This document shows, in pieces, positions 21,235-59,690 of a DNA stretch of 64,000 bases (position 1 is its first letter; the number at the start of each line of letters is the position of its first letter). Position numbers and translations under genes: made by a program. The notes beneath the pieces are model-generated. The model was not told the DNA's origin and did not search any database. It worked only from the letters and a program-made list of their open reading frames with translations. The DNA is from Cynocephalus volans (Eukaryota; Chordata; Mammalia; Dermoptera; Cynocephalidae), in NCBI RefSeq assembly GCF_027409185.1, contig NC_084466.1, positions 69,546,501 through 69,610,500 on the forward strand. The letters run 5' to 3'.

Positions 21235-23214
21235 TATTGGAAATTCATCTCTTAAAAATCTGGATGGGCTCCCTATGCTTCATTGGTTCAGTATTCATAG
21301 ATGAATGCTAATTTCTTGCTAGAATAAATATGGTTCAACACTGATTCTCTTCCATTTTTCTTTCTTTCTTTTTTTTGGAAAGCTGTAAGTGCTGAGAAAT
21401 CCCAGCCAAACAAGTAAATAGGAATGGAAGTTTTGTTAAAAGTGGCCCTCAATTTTTGCCTAGTTGTATATCAAGAATCATGTAGTAATCTATCATCAAT
21501 GCTTTATAACCATCAGCCAATAATTCCATTAGTTTCCTGAAATTTTATTAAAAGTAAAACCCTGCAAACCATTTGATTTCCAAAAGGATTTATAATCCAA
21601 GACTCATTCTCAATAACTATACATAATTTCAAGTTCCCTTTGTTTAATGGTTTGGAAATGTTTATACCCTGGGGCAGTGCTAAGATTTGAGATGACTAAG
21701 AAGGACAGAATACAGTATATATAGCAGGTGAGTATCTGGAAATATCCTTAAAACTATCAATGCCTGCTTTAACTCGAAAAATCTTCAAAAGAGTGGTGAG
21801 CTAATGTTTGAGGACGTAACCTAAGTAGTTTTGGAAATTGGTGATTGACTGGAAACCATGAAGCAGATAATAGGAACTATACATAAATGCTGTACCCTAG
21901 TTGGTAAATTTGTTTCTTACAGGGATATGGGTTAACGATTTGGAATCTGCTTTACATGTATACTGGGGCTGAACAACCAAGTAGACAATGGATGGTATAA
22001 GCCAGGTTTCTCACCGTCGGGGAGAGAAGTTACAGAAAAGCAAGAGGGGAAGGCCAGAGTGAACCTCATGTTGCTGGATTAGTTGAAGACATTAGTAGGA
22101 ACCCATGCTTAGCTTAATATCCATAAAAATGGAGAGATTGGTGTGGACACACAGGTTAGAGTACACACATACACATTTCTTAGCTCTGTCCACAGAGTGG
22201 GCCTAGAAGCAGCAACACCCAGTGGCAACAAGCACACCCAGCACCCAGATCTTGCTTTCTAAACCAATGAAAGGAACCAAGGCTGCTTGGTGAAATAGAT
22301 GATTCTGGGGCTGGGGCAGAGAAGGTAAAAGATGAGCTTAGACCATCTTCTTGTAATGCAAGAAAGTAAGAAAGGGCTCAAAAAGGATGGGGGCATGTCA
22401 AAGGGACACAGAAGCCCACCAGAAACAATTCCCCATGGCCAAAGCTGGAACAATTTAAGCAACAAAACAAATGACTTAGTTTTGGATTATTACTGCCCCT
22501 CTGCCAAGGGGTGGCAATTAATTCCTCTCTGCTTAAGTACAGGGTGGACTTAGTGACTTGCTTGTAGTGAACAGAGCACGGGAATGGAGAATTGGTACTT
22601 TTACAGTGGAGAGCCTGGCAGACTCCCTTAACCAGGCAGTCGAGGTAGACACCACCAGTAATAAGTCACGTTGATGTGGCATACTCCCTGACATGGTGTG
22701 TCAAGAAGGTGCTTCACCTTTGTGGTCTTCTTCCCCAAACCCAGAAGCTCAGTCCAATCATGAGGAAAACATCAGACAAAGCCAAGTTGAGGGACAGTCT
22801 ACAAAATACCTAATTGGTACTCCTCCTAAATGTCAAGGTCCTGAAACACAAGGGAAGACTGAGATGACTGCCAGAGACCAGAGGAGACTAACGAAGACTA
22901 CGTGTCTAAGTATAAATAAAGTGTTTGTGTGGTTTTTGCATGTTAAGGTTTTAAAAACTGTTAAATCTTCAAAAGATGGATATATTCCAGATTTCAGCAG
23001 ATCCTTATTTGTGATCTTACTGTATCTCCCCCTATTCTTCACTTTAGTATTGTTCCCTATAGGTTTATGCTGTTCCCCACTCACCCCTATGTGATCTGCT
23101 GGGAGAAGCCTGTTTCTTCTTCAGTACAACATTCTCACCTCACTAAAGTATCACAGTATTAAATGAGGCAACACTTGAAAGGACCCAGCACGTGTGTCAT
23201 GGTGACCCATACAT
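21235..23214. other. NEK5-NEK3 intergenic sequence
   Basis: No gene, exon or assignable repeat was seen. A few short open frames (for example 22693-23094 on the plus strand) lack splice context and family similarity. Confidence 0.5.
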
Positions 23215-23232
23215 GTTGGGATCCCCTGCAAA

Positions 23233-23238
23233 TTTATT
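23233..23238 (-). terminator. NEK3: Candidate NEK3 poly(A) signal
   Basis: AATAAA on the minus strand, about 720 nt after the NEK3 stop codon. No earlier canonical hexamer was noticed in that stretch. Confidence 0.5.
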
Positions 23239-23561
23239 CCACAATACTCTCTAGTTTCTGATCCTTACCATACCTGCTCCTCACCTTTGGCCTAATTCCT
23301 TCCTCATGTACAGGACTGCCACCTTCTGGCAAGATCTGTAGCCACCCCACTCCTCTCTCAGCTGACTCTCCCACCCGCACTCTTTTGTGCATCCTGTGAG
23401 GGGATGTATTTAAGGACAGTCATTGAAAATGACCTTCAAACTACCCAGAACTAGGTCTTATTGAAAAATTACACACATTATGTTATAATGAGATATATTT
23501 AGATCCTCAAACTTAGGAATGTAAAGAGAGTTACATGGTAATAAACACAAATCATAACAAT

Positions 23562-23760
23562 GCTGTAATGGTTTCTGGTCAGCAACCCTATGAGGTAGGA
23601 ATCATTATCCTCATTTTATAGTTGAGGAAACTGGGGGCTCAAAGAGGTTAAGTAATTTCCCACAACCACACAAGCAGTTACTAGTAGAGCTAGCATCCAT
23701 GTCTGTCCTACTGGACTACAAAGCCCAAAGCTCATACCCATTCTGTTATATCTTCTCCCT
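23562..23760 (-). mobile_element. MIR SINE
   Basis: Clear MIR in reverse: AACCCTATGAGGTAGGAATC, CCTCATTTTATAGTTGAGGA, GGTTAAGTAATTTCCCACAA, ACACAAGCAGTTACTAGTAG. It falls within the NEK3 3'UTR. Confidence 0.85.
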
Positions 23761-23955
23761 TGAGTTCAAAAACCCACAGGAGTTCTAGATTTTTTAAACT
23801 CTGTGATACTAATCAGGAGCAACTTTAAATATTGTTTCCTCCTCTTCATTCTGTTTCCAAAGGAAAATACATATCTGCACACTAATTACTGTTCTGACAG
23901 GAATTCCTCATTTGAAACATCTCCTCAATGGGACTCAGGAACGTTTCCTCGGGCC

Positions 23956-50578
<26,623 letters not shown>

Positions 50579-50635
50579 GCTCGGGCACCCACACAGCTGG
50601 TCTCCACTCATGCAGTCACCATGGGCTCTCCCAAA

Positions 50636-51272
50636 CTACAATCAAAAACAGAAACACCTGAGAATTAAAATTACTTTCGAAAGAAAGCATTCATTCAAAG
50701 CAGCTCTAGTCACCATGATACTGAGACAGAATAGGGACTGGACTGGGGGGGCCTCACCCCTGACTGCAAAGGGCTGAGACAAATAGTTTCCCAACCACAG
50801 GAATCCAACCCACACCCAGACAAGGGAAGGGCTACGTCATGTACCTTCTAAGCAGTATCTTGCAGTAATGAGGGAGCAAGACGTTTACCCAAAGGAGAAG
50901 ACCCAGCTACAAGAACCAGACCAAACAGGCCTGTGCCAAGATGGACTCTGGTGCTGACCTTTCACCGACTTTTTCCTTCATTATAATACTAAAAATCATG
51001 CCCAGGGTAGAGATTTAACATACTAATGAGACATGAATTCCTGAAAAAGCATGACCTCTAAGTGTGCAAGAAATCCCCACCTCTACATGCTCAGAGGTCA
51101 CCCCTTTCCTACCTAATACCCTTTAAGATTCTCCCTGACCTCCCCCATAGGGAGCCAGCCAAAGGACTCTTCCTTCCACACTGTCTCCCTTGTGCTTGGG
51201 CCCTGTGTTAATTTCTATTACACTTGGAGTCAAAGAACCTGGTCCAGTAACAAAAGGACAAAAGCAATTTAT
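50636..51272. other. NEK3 first intron, possible LTR sequence
   Basis: About 50950-51250 has LTR-like features (GTCTCCCTTGTGCTTGGGCC, AATTTCTATTACACTTGGAG), but no ends could be fixed. Confidence 0.35.
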
Positions 51273-51780
51273 TCCTTCTGAAGGAGATCAGAGTATGCCA
51301 CCCCAAAATATGCCACTTTGGCTCAAGGACTGTTTTGACTGAAAGCCATTTGCTCTTTGCCCTCCCCTTTTTGTATAAATGTGAGGCATAAATTTCCCTA
51401 TGTAAAGGTACAAATTTCCATTTTTAAATGTTGTCTTCCTCTGCAGTACCAGTAAGAGGACAACTCATTAATGGGGAAGGGAACAACTTGAGTCTGCATA
51501 ACAAACCTTACTAAATAACCTCTTTCTTCTGTTAATTTCTCCCATATATTTATCTTCCTACAATTTACCCTAGAATCTCCTCCCCCTTTCCTTTGTCTAG
51601 TTGCTTCTCCTTAATTTATTGCTCTTTGTTAAAATGGTATATAACCCCCTTCTCTACATTTATGTATCTGTAACAAACTTTTTCTACTGCACACCTGTCT
51701 TTTGTCAGTTTAATTTGCAGGGCCCCAGGCACTGAACCTAAGTGGGTAGAGAAAAAAAGTTTCTCCTCCCCTATACTATC
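51273..51780 (+). mobile_element. Probable ERV LTR
   Basis: The right part has a classic LTR end: TAAAATGGTATATAACCCCC, TTTTTCTACTGCACACCTGT, CTTTTGTCAGTTTAATTTGC, then TTTCTCCTCCCCTATA. The left boundary is inferred. No internal viral sequence was seen. Confidence 0.5.
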
Positions 51781-51899
51781 CAACAGGTAGACACTGAGCA
51801 CCAACTCTGAGTCAGATGTTATAATCCCGAACAAATCTCTCAAGGTCCCTGCCATTATGAATGCTCTATGCAGAGGCAACCATAAACCTCAACAAATGA

Positions 51900-52830
51900 A
51901 GGGTAGTGAGTCTTACAAAAATAGCTATGTTGACCTGCAGCAGAAATATCCAGGAGATTTAGGAAAATGATGAAGCCTGAAGGATGAATGGAAGTTGGCT
52001 AGGCAAAGAGGAGGAAAAGAATGATCAAGGCAGAGAGAATCACCCATTTAAGAGCAAAAGAGATTGTGTTCAATTCAAGGAACTGAAAGACTAGTAAGGT
52101 AGACAAGGCCTTATGTGAAGCCATTGTAAGCCAAATTCAGGTTGCTAGATTTTATCCTCAGGGTAATTAACGGGCTGTCTCTGAAGAATTTTAACCAAGA
52201 GAGCAATATAATAATCATATTTGCATATTAGAAAAAAAATCACTCACTCAGGCTGCAATGTGAACGAAACAGATGGTGGGTGGGCAGAAGGGCCAGACCA
52301 GAGACACAGGCCAGTTAGGAGGCTCCGACAACAGAACCGGCAGGAAAATGATAAAATGGATGGGTGGTAGCGATGGGGATGAAGAAAATGGGAAGGAAAT
52401 ATGTAGGATAAGATATTTGGTGACAGATTTATAGGGGACAAGTAGGGAGGAGGCAGGTTGACTCCCAGGTTTCTGCCGAAAACTGGATGAATGGTGATAC
52501 CATTCCCTGAGAGAGGACAGTAACAATGGTTGTGCTTGAGGTTTTACACTTGAACTTTCTGGCAGTGGGAGTGTGGCAGGGGTGGGGCAAGACATGGGGG
52601 AGAAGGGAGACGTGTTGTATTTTGGACATGTTGAGATGGAGGTGCCTGGCACTCAAAAGAGATGTTAAACACAGAGTCTTTGACTTCAGTCTCCCCATCT
52701 CTATTTCCAGGATGAAGCAGCTAGTAGGACTGCTTAATAAGAGAAGATGAATATAAAGTTCCTAACACCGTTGCTCGGCACATAGGAGGTCCTGAATAAA
52801 TGGCACCTATTATTAAACCTTTGAAAGGAG
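51900..52830. other. NEK3 first intron, ancient repeat fragments
   Basis: 52020-52270 (GACAAGGCCTTATGTGAAGC, AGATTTTATCCTCAGGGTAA, AATCACTCACTCAGGCTGCA) is a widespread old mammalian repeat I cannot name. 52740-52820 (CGTTGCTCGGCACATAGGAG, GTCCTGAATAAATGGCACCT) is a MIR end. Confidence 0.45.
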
Positions 52831-53470
52831 ATGCATTTTTTGTTTGTTTTTCATTTCAGGAAACAAACAAACAAACATTGGAATGAATTTAGTTGATTTT
52901 TCAGATAGCTTACTAATAGTGTTTTATTTTACTTTTTAAAAAAGATATCACACCACAAAGAATTATAAGGCACAGACAGCATGATGGGTAAAGCAAGAAT
53001 CACAACCCAAAACCTATAATATATTGACCTGTAAAACTTCCAATTTGTGTTCCTGTTTATCACAGAATTACCAGGAAAATCTGGGAATAACTTCTCCATA
53101 TCACCAAATCAGATGCACTGTCTTCAAAAACAACTCTTTCCAAGAATAGTTAGGTCTTTCAATGTATTTGATTGGCCATGTGAAAGAAACACGTCCTTTA
53201 CCACTATTCTAAACAGCCCCTCACATTACACGATCTAACAAGGAAGCCAAGTTTTCCCAAGTTTCTATTCTGTTACTTCGCGGCGTCTACTAAACACAAT
53301 GGATAAGCAAGAGCAACCAGGCTTTTCTTAGATGAAAACACATTTGATTCTTTCAGCTCACATCTGTCCCTGTTATTCATTATCACACGCATAAGATCAT
53401 TAACAAGACCTGAATACAGTCTGAATGTGGCAAAAGTATTTCGGTCCCAAATATAATAATAATAATAATA
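52831..53470. other. NEK3 first intron, no recognised element
   Basis: An (ACAA)n patch at about 52860-52876 and (ATA)n at 53453-53471. Nothing else assigned. Confidence 0.45.
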
Positions 53471-53479
53471 AAGTGATTT

Positions 53480-53990
53480 CCAATGCCCAGAAGTGGGATT
53501 ACCGGTGAGACACGGGCTAAGTCGAGCAGGTGCCCGCGCGGTAACGGCCCCATGCGGGAGACCAGTCACCCGGTTCACCCGAGACCAAGTCCCTCCTCCT
53601 GGAAAGCGCGCTCCGCCCTGCCGCCGGCCGCCCGCCACTCGCCCAGGCATCCGGCCACCCCTGGACGGCGCCGGGAGGCCGGCGGGCAGCGGCCCGGACG
53701 GCCAGGCGGAGCCGGGGCGCGGGGGCCGAGCGTCCGGGGCGCGTCTCCCGCTCGCTTCCGCTCCGCATCGGCGCCGCCCCGCTCCCCAGCCCCCCACGCC
53801 GCGACCACCGCCGCGCTCCTTCCTCCAGAGGTGGCCCGCCCGGGCGGAGACCGCTCACCCGCTGCCTTGGCGACCCGCGTCGGCGCCTCACTCCGGAAAC
53901 GAGTGCGCTTCCGCCGGGCGGGCCGGCGAGTCGTCTCTAGGGTTGCTGGCGATGGAAGCTGCCTGGGTCTGGCGGGAGGCACTGTTCTCG
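53480..53990 (-). promoter_or_regulatory. NEK3: CpG island, NEK3 promoter and first exon region
   Basis: About 500 bp of very high G+C with dense CpG (for example GCCGCCGGCCGCCCGCCACT near 53620), between AT-rich flanks. It lies 2.9 kb upstream of the NEK3 start codon and is the only CpG-rich stretch there. It is the expected TATA-less promoter and untranslated first exon. Long open frames on both strands across it reflect composition only. Confidence 0.82.
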
Positions 53991-54184
53991 GAGTAGCCGG
54001 GCCTACGAAGAGCACATTTTAAAGCTGTTGTTCAGCTGCCCTAGAACAGTAATATTGAGGGAAAGTGTCGCCCAGTAACATGAGTTCCGTCTCCAGTTTA
54101 AGCGAAAAGCCCATATAGATAAGTTTCATGGGCACAGCACTCAGTGGTAGTGCTTTCTAGCTGCGTGATCTGGGGAAACTGTGT

Positions 54185-54655
54185 AAGGAAGGCAGAATGA
54201 TGTCCTCTCCCAGCTCCACCTTCCCAAGATGTCCCCATCCTACTCCCTGGAACCTGTGCATTTGTTCCCTTAGGTGGAATTAAGATTGCAGATGCAATTG
54301 AGGTTGCTCATCAGCTGACGTTATAATAGGGAGATGATCTTGGATTATGCGTGTGGGCCCAGTGTAATCACAAGGGTCCTTTAAAGTGGGAAAGTGGGGC
54401 AGAAGAGGAGGTCAGAGTCAGTGACAGATTTGAAGATAGAGCAGGACTGCAGGCGGCCTCAAGAAACTGAAAAAGGCAAGGAAACAAATTGCCCTCTAGA
54501 CTTTCCAGAAGAAGCAGTCCTGCTGATACCTTGATTTTAACCCAGTGAGATCTATCATGGATTTCTGACCTCCCAAATTGTAAGATAATAAATGTGTTGT
54601 CTTAAGCCACTAAGTTTGAGATAGTTTGTTACGGCATCAATAGGAAACCAATACA
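54185..54655 (+). mobile_element. MLT1-class MaLR LTR
   Basis: CTACTCCCTGGAACCTGTGC, GGGCCCAGTGTAATCACAAG, TGGATTTCTGACCTCCCAAA, then GTCTTAAGCCACTAAGTTTG and GGAAACCAATACAG. Confidence 0.85.
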
Positions 54656-54746
54656 GCAAATAACTAAACTTCTCTGTATAAAAATATAATCCTACCTCAT
54701 AGGATTAATGTGAGCAATGTCTAGTTATACTTTACTTGTGTTAGTG

Positions 54747-55440
54747 GAGGAGAGGGTCTGGGGAGGTGGGATGGCTGACCTCAACCCACCCCATCCTCTA
54801 CCTGAATCTTGACTATGCCGCATGAAAGAATTCAAGAGAGTCAAAGTAGAACGTGAGAACAGGCTTAAGGTAAAGAAATACTTCACAGGGAAAGTGCGGG
54901 CTGGCTTCAGAGAGTAGCGTCAGGGGCAGGGAGTTTAATACAAAAGTAAGAAATACACGCTTCACAGACAAAGTGAGGGCTGCCTGGACAGAGTAAGCAG
55001 CAGCAGCAGCAGCCCGCTAAAGGCAGGTTTAACACAAAATGGTGTGGTCTGCACATGTCACAGGCGAAGTGTGGGCTGGCTCCAGAGAAGGTGAGCAGCA
55101 CCCCCGCCCTCTTCCTAGATTCTACTTTTATCGTTTGGTTATCTATATGTATTCATGCTATCTAATGAATATTCAACTAACAGCATGGTCCCCAGTTATG
55201 TAACAGGTTATGTAACATACCCTTTTAATGTGCTCAGTTGTTCTCTTTAGAACATACTTATTGGTCAGATTCTACTGAATACACTTCAGATATGCTTGGT
55301 GCTCTCTAGCACCTTCAGTGGAAGGTCATTCATAGGATAAACTCCTTTCTACCAAGCATGCTCAGCCACTGGAATTACATAATTCTGCCTTCTGTGGTCT
55401 CAGTCTCCACCTATTGGTGCCGAAAATAGGTGCAACAAGC
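54747..55440 (-). mobile_element. Probable ERV LTR with internal repeats
   Basis: LTR-like sequence in reverse. A ~80-100-bp unit is present three times, starting near 54881, 54960 and 55057 (CTTCACAGGGAAAGTGCGGG, TTCACAGACAAAGTGAGGGC, TCACAGGCGAAGTGTGGGCT). A CAG microsatellite lies at 55008-55023. Ends are not fixed. Confidence 0.5.
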
Positions 55441-55840
55441 AAAAGTAGCTCAAGTCCCAGAGGAGGGGCCTATATACCATGTCAGAGTTAATATAGAATT
55501 ATTCGGTAGTGTAGTGATAAGAGTAGGGACTCTGAAATATAATGTTACAAATGGTCAACATTTGGAACTTCTGCACTGCATTCTTTGTACTCAATAGAAA
55601 AGAATGGGTTTCAATTAAAAACAAACAACAAAAACTATTACATGTGCCTGTGCCCAGAATGCTGCTATGGCTTATATTTCTGTGGACTACTGCTCCTGAG
55701 GATTCAGCAGTGGGCACAGGCTTCAACCACGTCATTCAGTGACAGCGTCAAGGTAGAAGGTGATAAAGGTGCCCAACTCTCTTCTTTCCCACCAAATGTT
55801 GACAGTCATGAAAGGGACTTCTTTCCTTGTTCCCTCAATA
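55441..55840. other. Intergenic, nothing recognised
   Basis: Short overlapping open frames on both strands (55499-55854) without family similarity. Confidence 0.45.
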
Positions 55841-56265
55841 TGTTAGTTTGCTAGGGCTGCTGTAACAAGGTACCACAAACCGGGTGGCTTAACAACGGAA
55901 ATTTATTGTCGCACAGTTCTGGAGGCTATAAGTACAAAATAAAGGTATTGACAGAGTTGGTTCCTTCTGAGATCTGGGAGGGAAAGATCTGTTCCAGACC
56001 TCTCTCCTTGACAAGTAGTTGGCTGTCTTCTCCCTATGTCTCTGCTCATTGTCTTCCCTTTATGTGTGCTGTCACTGTATCTAAGTTTTCCCTTTTTATA
56101 AAAAGGACATCAGTCATATTGGATTAGGGGTTCACTATAATCCATCATGACCTCATTTTAACTATTTACATCTGTAACTACCATTTCTCCAAATAAGGTC
56201 ACCGCAAGTTAGGACTCCCATGTATCTTTTGGAAGGGAGGTCACAATCCAACCCATCATTCAGAA
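55841..56265 (-). mobile_element. MLT1-class MaLR LTR
   Basis: TGTTAGTTTGCTAGGGCTGC, GTACCACAAACCGGGTGGCT, CATATTGGATTAGGGGTTCA and GAGGTCACAATCCAACCCAT give a complete MLT1 LTR in reverse. Confidence 0.87.
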
Positions 56266-56499
56266 AGCATAGACCAATGAGGGTGGGGGAGAGGGGATAC
56301 TAAGAGCAGGACTGGCCCCTTTTCCATACAGCTGTGTTGCCTAGTTGTGGCCTACCCAGTGCGGGGAGCATCTGAACTGGGTAATGACTGGAAATAATAA
56401 AATGCTGTTATTATAGACAACATGTACAAGCTGCTAAGGGCTGGGTACTGTTTTAAGTGACTTAATACAGGTAAAGTGCTTAGAGTAGGACTAGATAAG

Positions 56500-56645
56500 T
56501 GTTAGCTATTAGCTCATTTAAGCCTCAAAAAAACCCTAAAGGTAGATACAGTTATTACCTCTGAAGCACAGAGCTCAGTTCGTAGAACCAGGATTAGAAC
56601 CCAGCAGTATGGTTCCAGAGTCTGGCTCTTAACTGCTACACTGAC
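56500..56645 (-). mobile_element. MIR SINE
   Basis: TTAGCTCATTTAAGCCTCAA, ACCAGGATTAGAACCCAGCA, GTCTGGCTCTTAACTGCTAC. Confidence 0.7.
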
Positions 56646-57544
56646 ATAATGTCAGAAAGAGAGATGTTGTAGTGGGAAACAGTGTCCAAAGCTAACAGTT
56701 AAAATATCTGAAGAGGATCCACTGGATTTAGCAACAGGAGGGTCATGAGTAATCTTGAAGGTAGTGATGTGATGGGGAGAAACCAGATTGAAGTAGTTGA
56801 GGTGGAATGGTCAGAAGAGGCAAGGAGTGTAGGATATTCTCAAGAAACTTAGCCATGAAATGAAGGAGAGAGGGTGATAACTATGGGTAGAGGGAGGCAA
56901 AAGATTATGAGAGTGTATTATTAATGGGGAAATGGTAGGTATAGTTCTTTATGTTGAGAGATAATAAACAAATGGAAGTAGAGAAAGGATGAAAATATTA
57001 GAGGCAGAGGGGACAAGAAAGATCGAAGAGAGACTGAAGTGGTGACTTTTGGAGCCCAGTGAGACAATTGGCCCTGGACTAGATGAGAAACAGAAGATTT
57101 GCTTCTGAGACAGGAAGAGGAGATAAGGGTGTGTATAAATGAAGATACTACTAGAAAAGGAAAAGGAATTTTGAGAGCCTCAATTTGTTGTATAAAATAG
57201 AAAATTAAGTCATCTATAGGAAGTAAGGATGTTGGGGCAGAAATCTTGAGGAGGAAAGTTTACTTTTTAACCAAATTTTTATATTTGTTGATTATACACA
57301 ATCAAATTCTGAATAGTGACATTTTGATTATTGTTGTCAGAATATGAGAGGAAGCTCATATGGACAAAGTCTATTGAGCCACTCAGAGGTAATGCCAATG
57401 TATAGTGTGTCATCATCTCTAGGAGTGAGAAGTTTGGATAAGGCCAACATTAAGATTATGTTATGAGAGAGTTAAGGGGGCTGATATAAGGATGCTTGAA
57501 GTGACGCCCCTTGGTATCTAGGCTGAATATCCCTGTGAAGGAAG
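56646..57544. other. Intergenic purine-rich sequence, unassigned
   Basis: GA-rich, possibly an old repeat (AGAAACCAGATTGAAGTAGT, GAGACTGAAGTGGTGACTTT), but I cannot place it. Confidence 0.35.
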
Positions 57545-57860
57545 TGAAGTCTACACTGGCACCATCCAACACATAGTCACTTGACGTGTGCTATTGAGCA
57601 CTTAAAAAGTGGCTAGGTCAAATAGAGATGTGCTATAAGTGTAAAAGACACAGGATTTCAAAGACTTCATACAAAAAAAAATGTAAAATATCTAAATTTT
57701 AAAAACTGATTACATTTTAAAATATTTTGGATATATTGGGTTAGATAAATTATATTGTACTGGTTTCCTTTTATTTTTCAAACCATAGCTACTAGAATAT
57801 TTTAAATTACATATGTAGCTTGCAATATATTTCTATCTCTAGTGCTGGTCTGGAAAGTCA
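57545..57860. mobile_element. hAT-type DNA transposon remnant
   Basis: GGCACCATCCAACACATAGT, GTGCTATTGAGCACTTAAAA, GTGGCTAGGTCAAATAGAGA and a late TAGTGCTGGTCTGG resemble the 'agcactgtccaatagaa...gtggctattgagcacttg' MER element. Confidence 0.55.
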
Positions 57861-58057
57861 CATTGGGGGAAAGGGAGCATTTGAGGATCTAGAGGAGTCA
57901 ATGAAGTCAAAGAACAAGCGTAGATGGAGCAAGGGAGAAAGAAAGCTGGCGGGAGAGTAGTTGTGAAGAGATTGAGACCATAACATCTTAAGATTTCCGA
58001 AGTGGACAGTTCTTGGCAATGTCTAAGTCTGTATTATGGCCTAGGAATCACTTGCTG

Positions 58058-58167
58058 AAGTAGGAGGCAAAGTTCATTAGACTAAGAGTGAAGGAGTGAC
58101 TGAGAAGTCCTTAGCATAAGTAGGAGACAAAGTACATTGAACTGAGAGTGATGGAGTGACTGAGAAG
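58058..58167. repeat. Two-copy tandem duplication, period 60 bp
   Basis: The 50-bp blocks at 58058-58107 and 58118-58167 both run from AAGTAGGAG to GGAGTGACTGAGAAG and differ at about five positions. Confidence 0.85.
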
Positions 58168-58199
58168 CATTACAAAGGAGAGAGAAGACAGTAATCTAG

Positions 58200-58475
58200 T
58201 TCAGGGTTTCTTAATCTTCTCACTGTTGACATTTGGGCCTGGATAATTCTTTGCTATTGGGGCAGGTGTGTGTGTGTATGTCATTGTCCTGTGCATTGCA
58301 GGATGTTTAGCAGTATCTCTGGCCTCTACCCACTAGATGCCAACAGTGCCCACTGCCCCCAGTCATGTCAACCAAAAATGTCTACAGACTTTGGAAATGT
58401 GCAGGGCCAGCGGTGGGGGTGGGGAGATGTGATACTGGTGAAAAATTGACCATGACTGAGAACGATCAATCTAGC
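58200..58475. mobile_element. Old DNA transposon MITE
   Basis: AGGGTTTCTTAATCTTCTCA, GCATTGCAGGATGTTTAGCA, CTACCCACTAGATGCCAACA and CATGACTGAGAACGATC mark the 'ttctcaacc...gttgagaacc' MITE class. Confidence 0.7.
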
Positions 58476-59154
58476 TGGATGCTCTGAGCCTCAAAAGATG
58501 AGGGTGGAAGAGTAATGGTCTTCAGGTGATATTAACATGGTAGGCAATTGCAGACATCACCTCTTAGCTTTGCAGTATGTGCTGCAGAATGAGTAGGCAG
58601 GAATGGATCAGAGAGCCAGGTTTCTGTCACGGTAAGATAACATGTAGATACAAGAAATATATTCAAGATATTAAGCTGATATGATGCCCAATGACCTTTG
58701 AATCTCAAAATTAATTTTCCTGAGTTCCTAATGCAATAATATTAGCAGTTTCAAATTCTAGACCTTGTTGATAAACAAGATTGTCTTAATTTCCAAAACT
58801 CCCTCTTATGTGTCAAGTGCTTTAGTTCTTAACATAAAGTTTCACTAGAAGCTATATATATATAAATATGAGAGATGCTATAGGGGCAGTTTTCAAGCAG
58901 GCATGAAACTGCTGTGCTTCTGAAACACGGACACACGGACGAAACGGAAGAGAACAAGTCAGATCTGAGGATTGGCTCTATTTAGCATCACCTCGGGCTG
59001 GGTCAGGTGGGGCTCCTTATGTGTCTCTCTCTGTGGTTAACTCCTTGGAGGTGAAAACCCCATCTCACCCCTACTTTCCCACAGTGGTTGGAGTTGTATA
59101 TTCTATTTTTATCCTCTTAGTGGTTTTACCCTTACCTTTTTAAAGGCAAGGGCA
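58476..59154. other. Intergenic, nothing recognised
   Basis: No gene or assignable repeat. An AT-rich microsatellite (TATATATATAAATA) lies near 58854-58867. Confidence 0.4.
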
Positions 59155-59690
59155 TACTTTTTTGAGGCATAATTTACATGTAATAAAATTCACCCATTTT
59201 AAGAGTACACTTTGATGAGTTTTGACAAATGTAATAGCTGTGTAACCACCATCAAGATACAGAGCATTTCTGTTACTCCAAAAAATTCCTTTACATCCTT
59301 TTGCAGACAATTCCTTCCCCCAACCCCTGGCTCCAGATGACCACTAACATTTCTTATCAATGTAATTTTATCTTTTCTAGAATTTCATACAACTGGAATT
59401 ATATGGTATGTAAATCTTTGTTTGGCTTCTTTCACTTAGCATGTTTCTGAGATTCGTCTATATTATCAGTAGTTTGCTCCTTTTTATTGCTTTCTGTTGT
59501 GTGGATATAGCACACAATGTTTTTTCATTCACCAGCTGATAGACTTCTGGGTTGTTTCCAGTTTGGGCCGAATATGAATGACGCTGCTATGAAACATTTG
59601 AGTACAGTCTTTGTGGCGATATATTTTCATTTCTCCTAGATAGATTAATATAATTGCTGGGTCTTGACCTCACATTTTATATTTTTAATA
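59155..59690 (-). mobile_element. Old L1 3' region
   Basis: TTACATGTAATAAAATTCAC, TGGCTTCTTTCACTTAGCAT, GCTTTCTGTTGTGTGGATAT, TTGTTTCCAGTTTGGGCCGA are collinear with 41.03-41.29 kb of the young L1 but strongly diverged. Confidence 0.75.

Larger units (their letters stand above)
23215..23955 (-). other. NEK3: NEK3 3'UTR (probable extent)
   Basis: Minus-strand sequence after the NEK3 stop codon. An AATAAA hexamer at 23238-23233 is the best poly(A) signal, with a likely cleavage site about 20 nt further on. A MIR copy forms the middle. The 3' end is inferred. Confidence 0.55.

Noticed and set aside
22693-23094. 133-codon plus-strand frame between NEK5 and NEK3
   Set aside because: No similarity. 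Its downstream half is hydrophobic and pyrimidine-rich by composition, and there are no splice sites linking it to the CpG island at 20 kb.
51616-51879. 87-codon minus-strand frame with an apparent start
   Set aside because: It overlaps an LTR end and has no similarity to a protein family I know.
53483-54022. Plus- and minus-strand open frames of 124-179 codons over the NEK3 CpG island
   Set aside because: Several overlapping frames are open on both strands, as expected from GC-rich composition. They lack family similarity and splice context.
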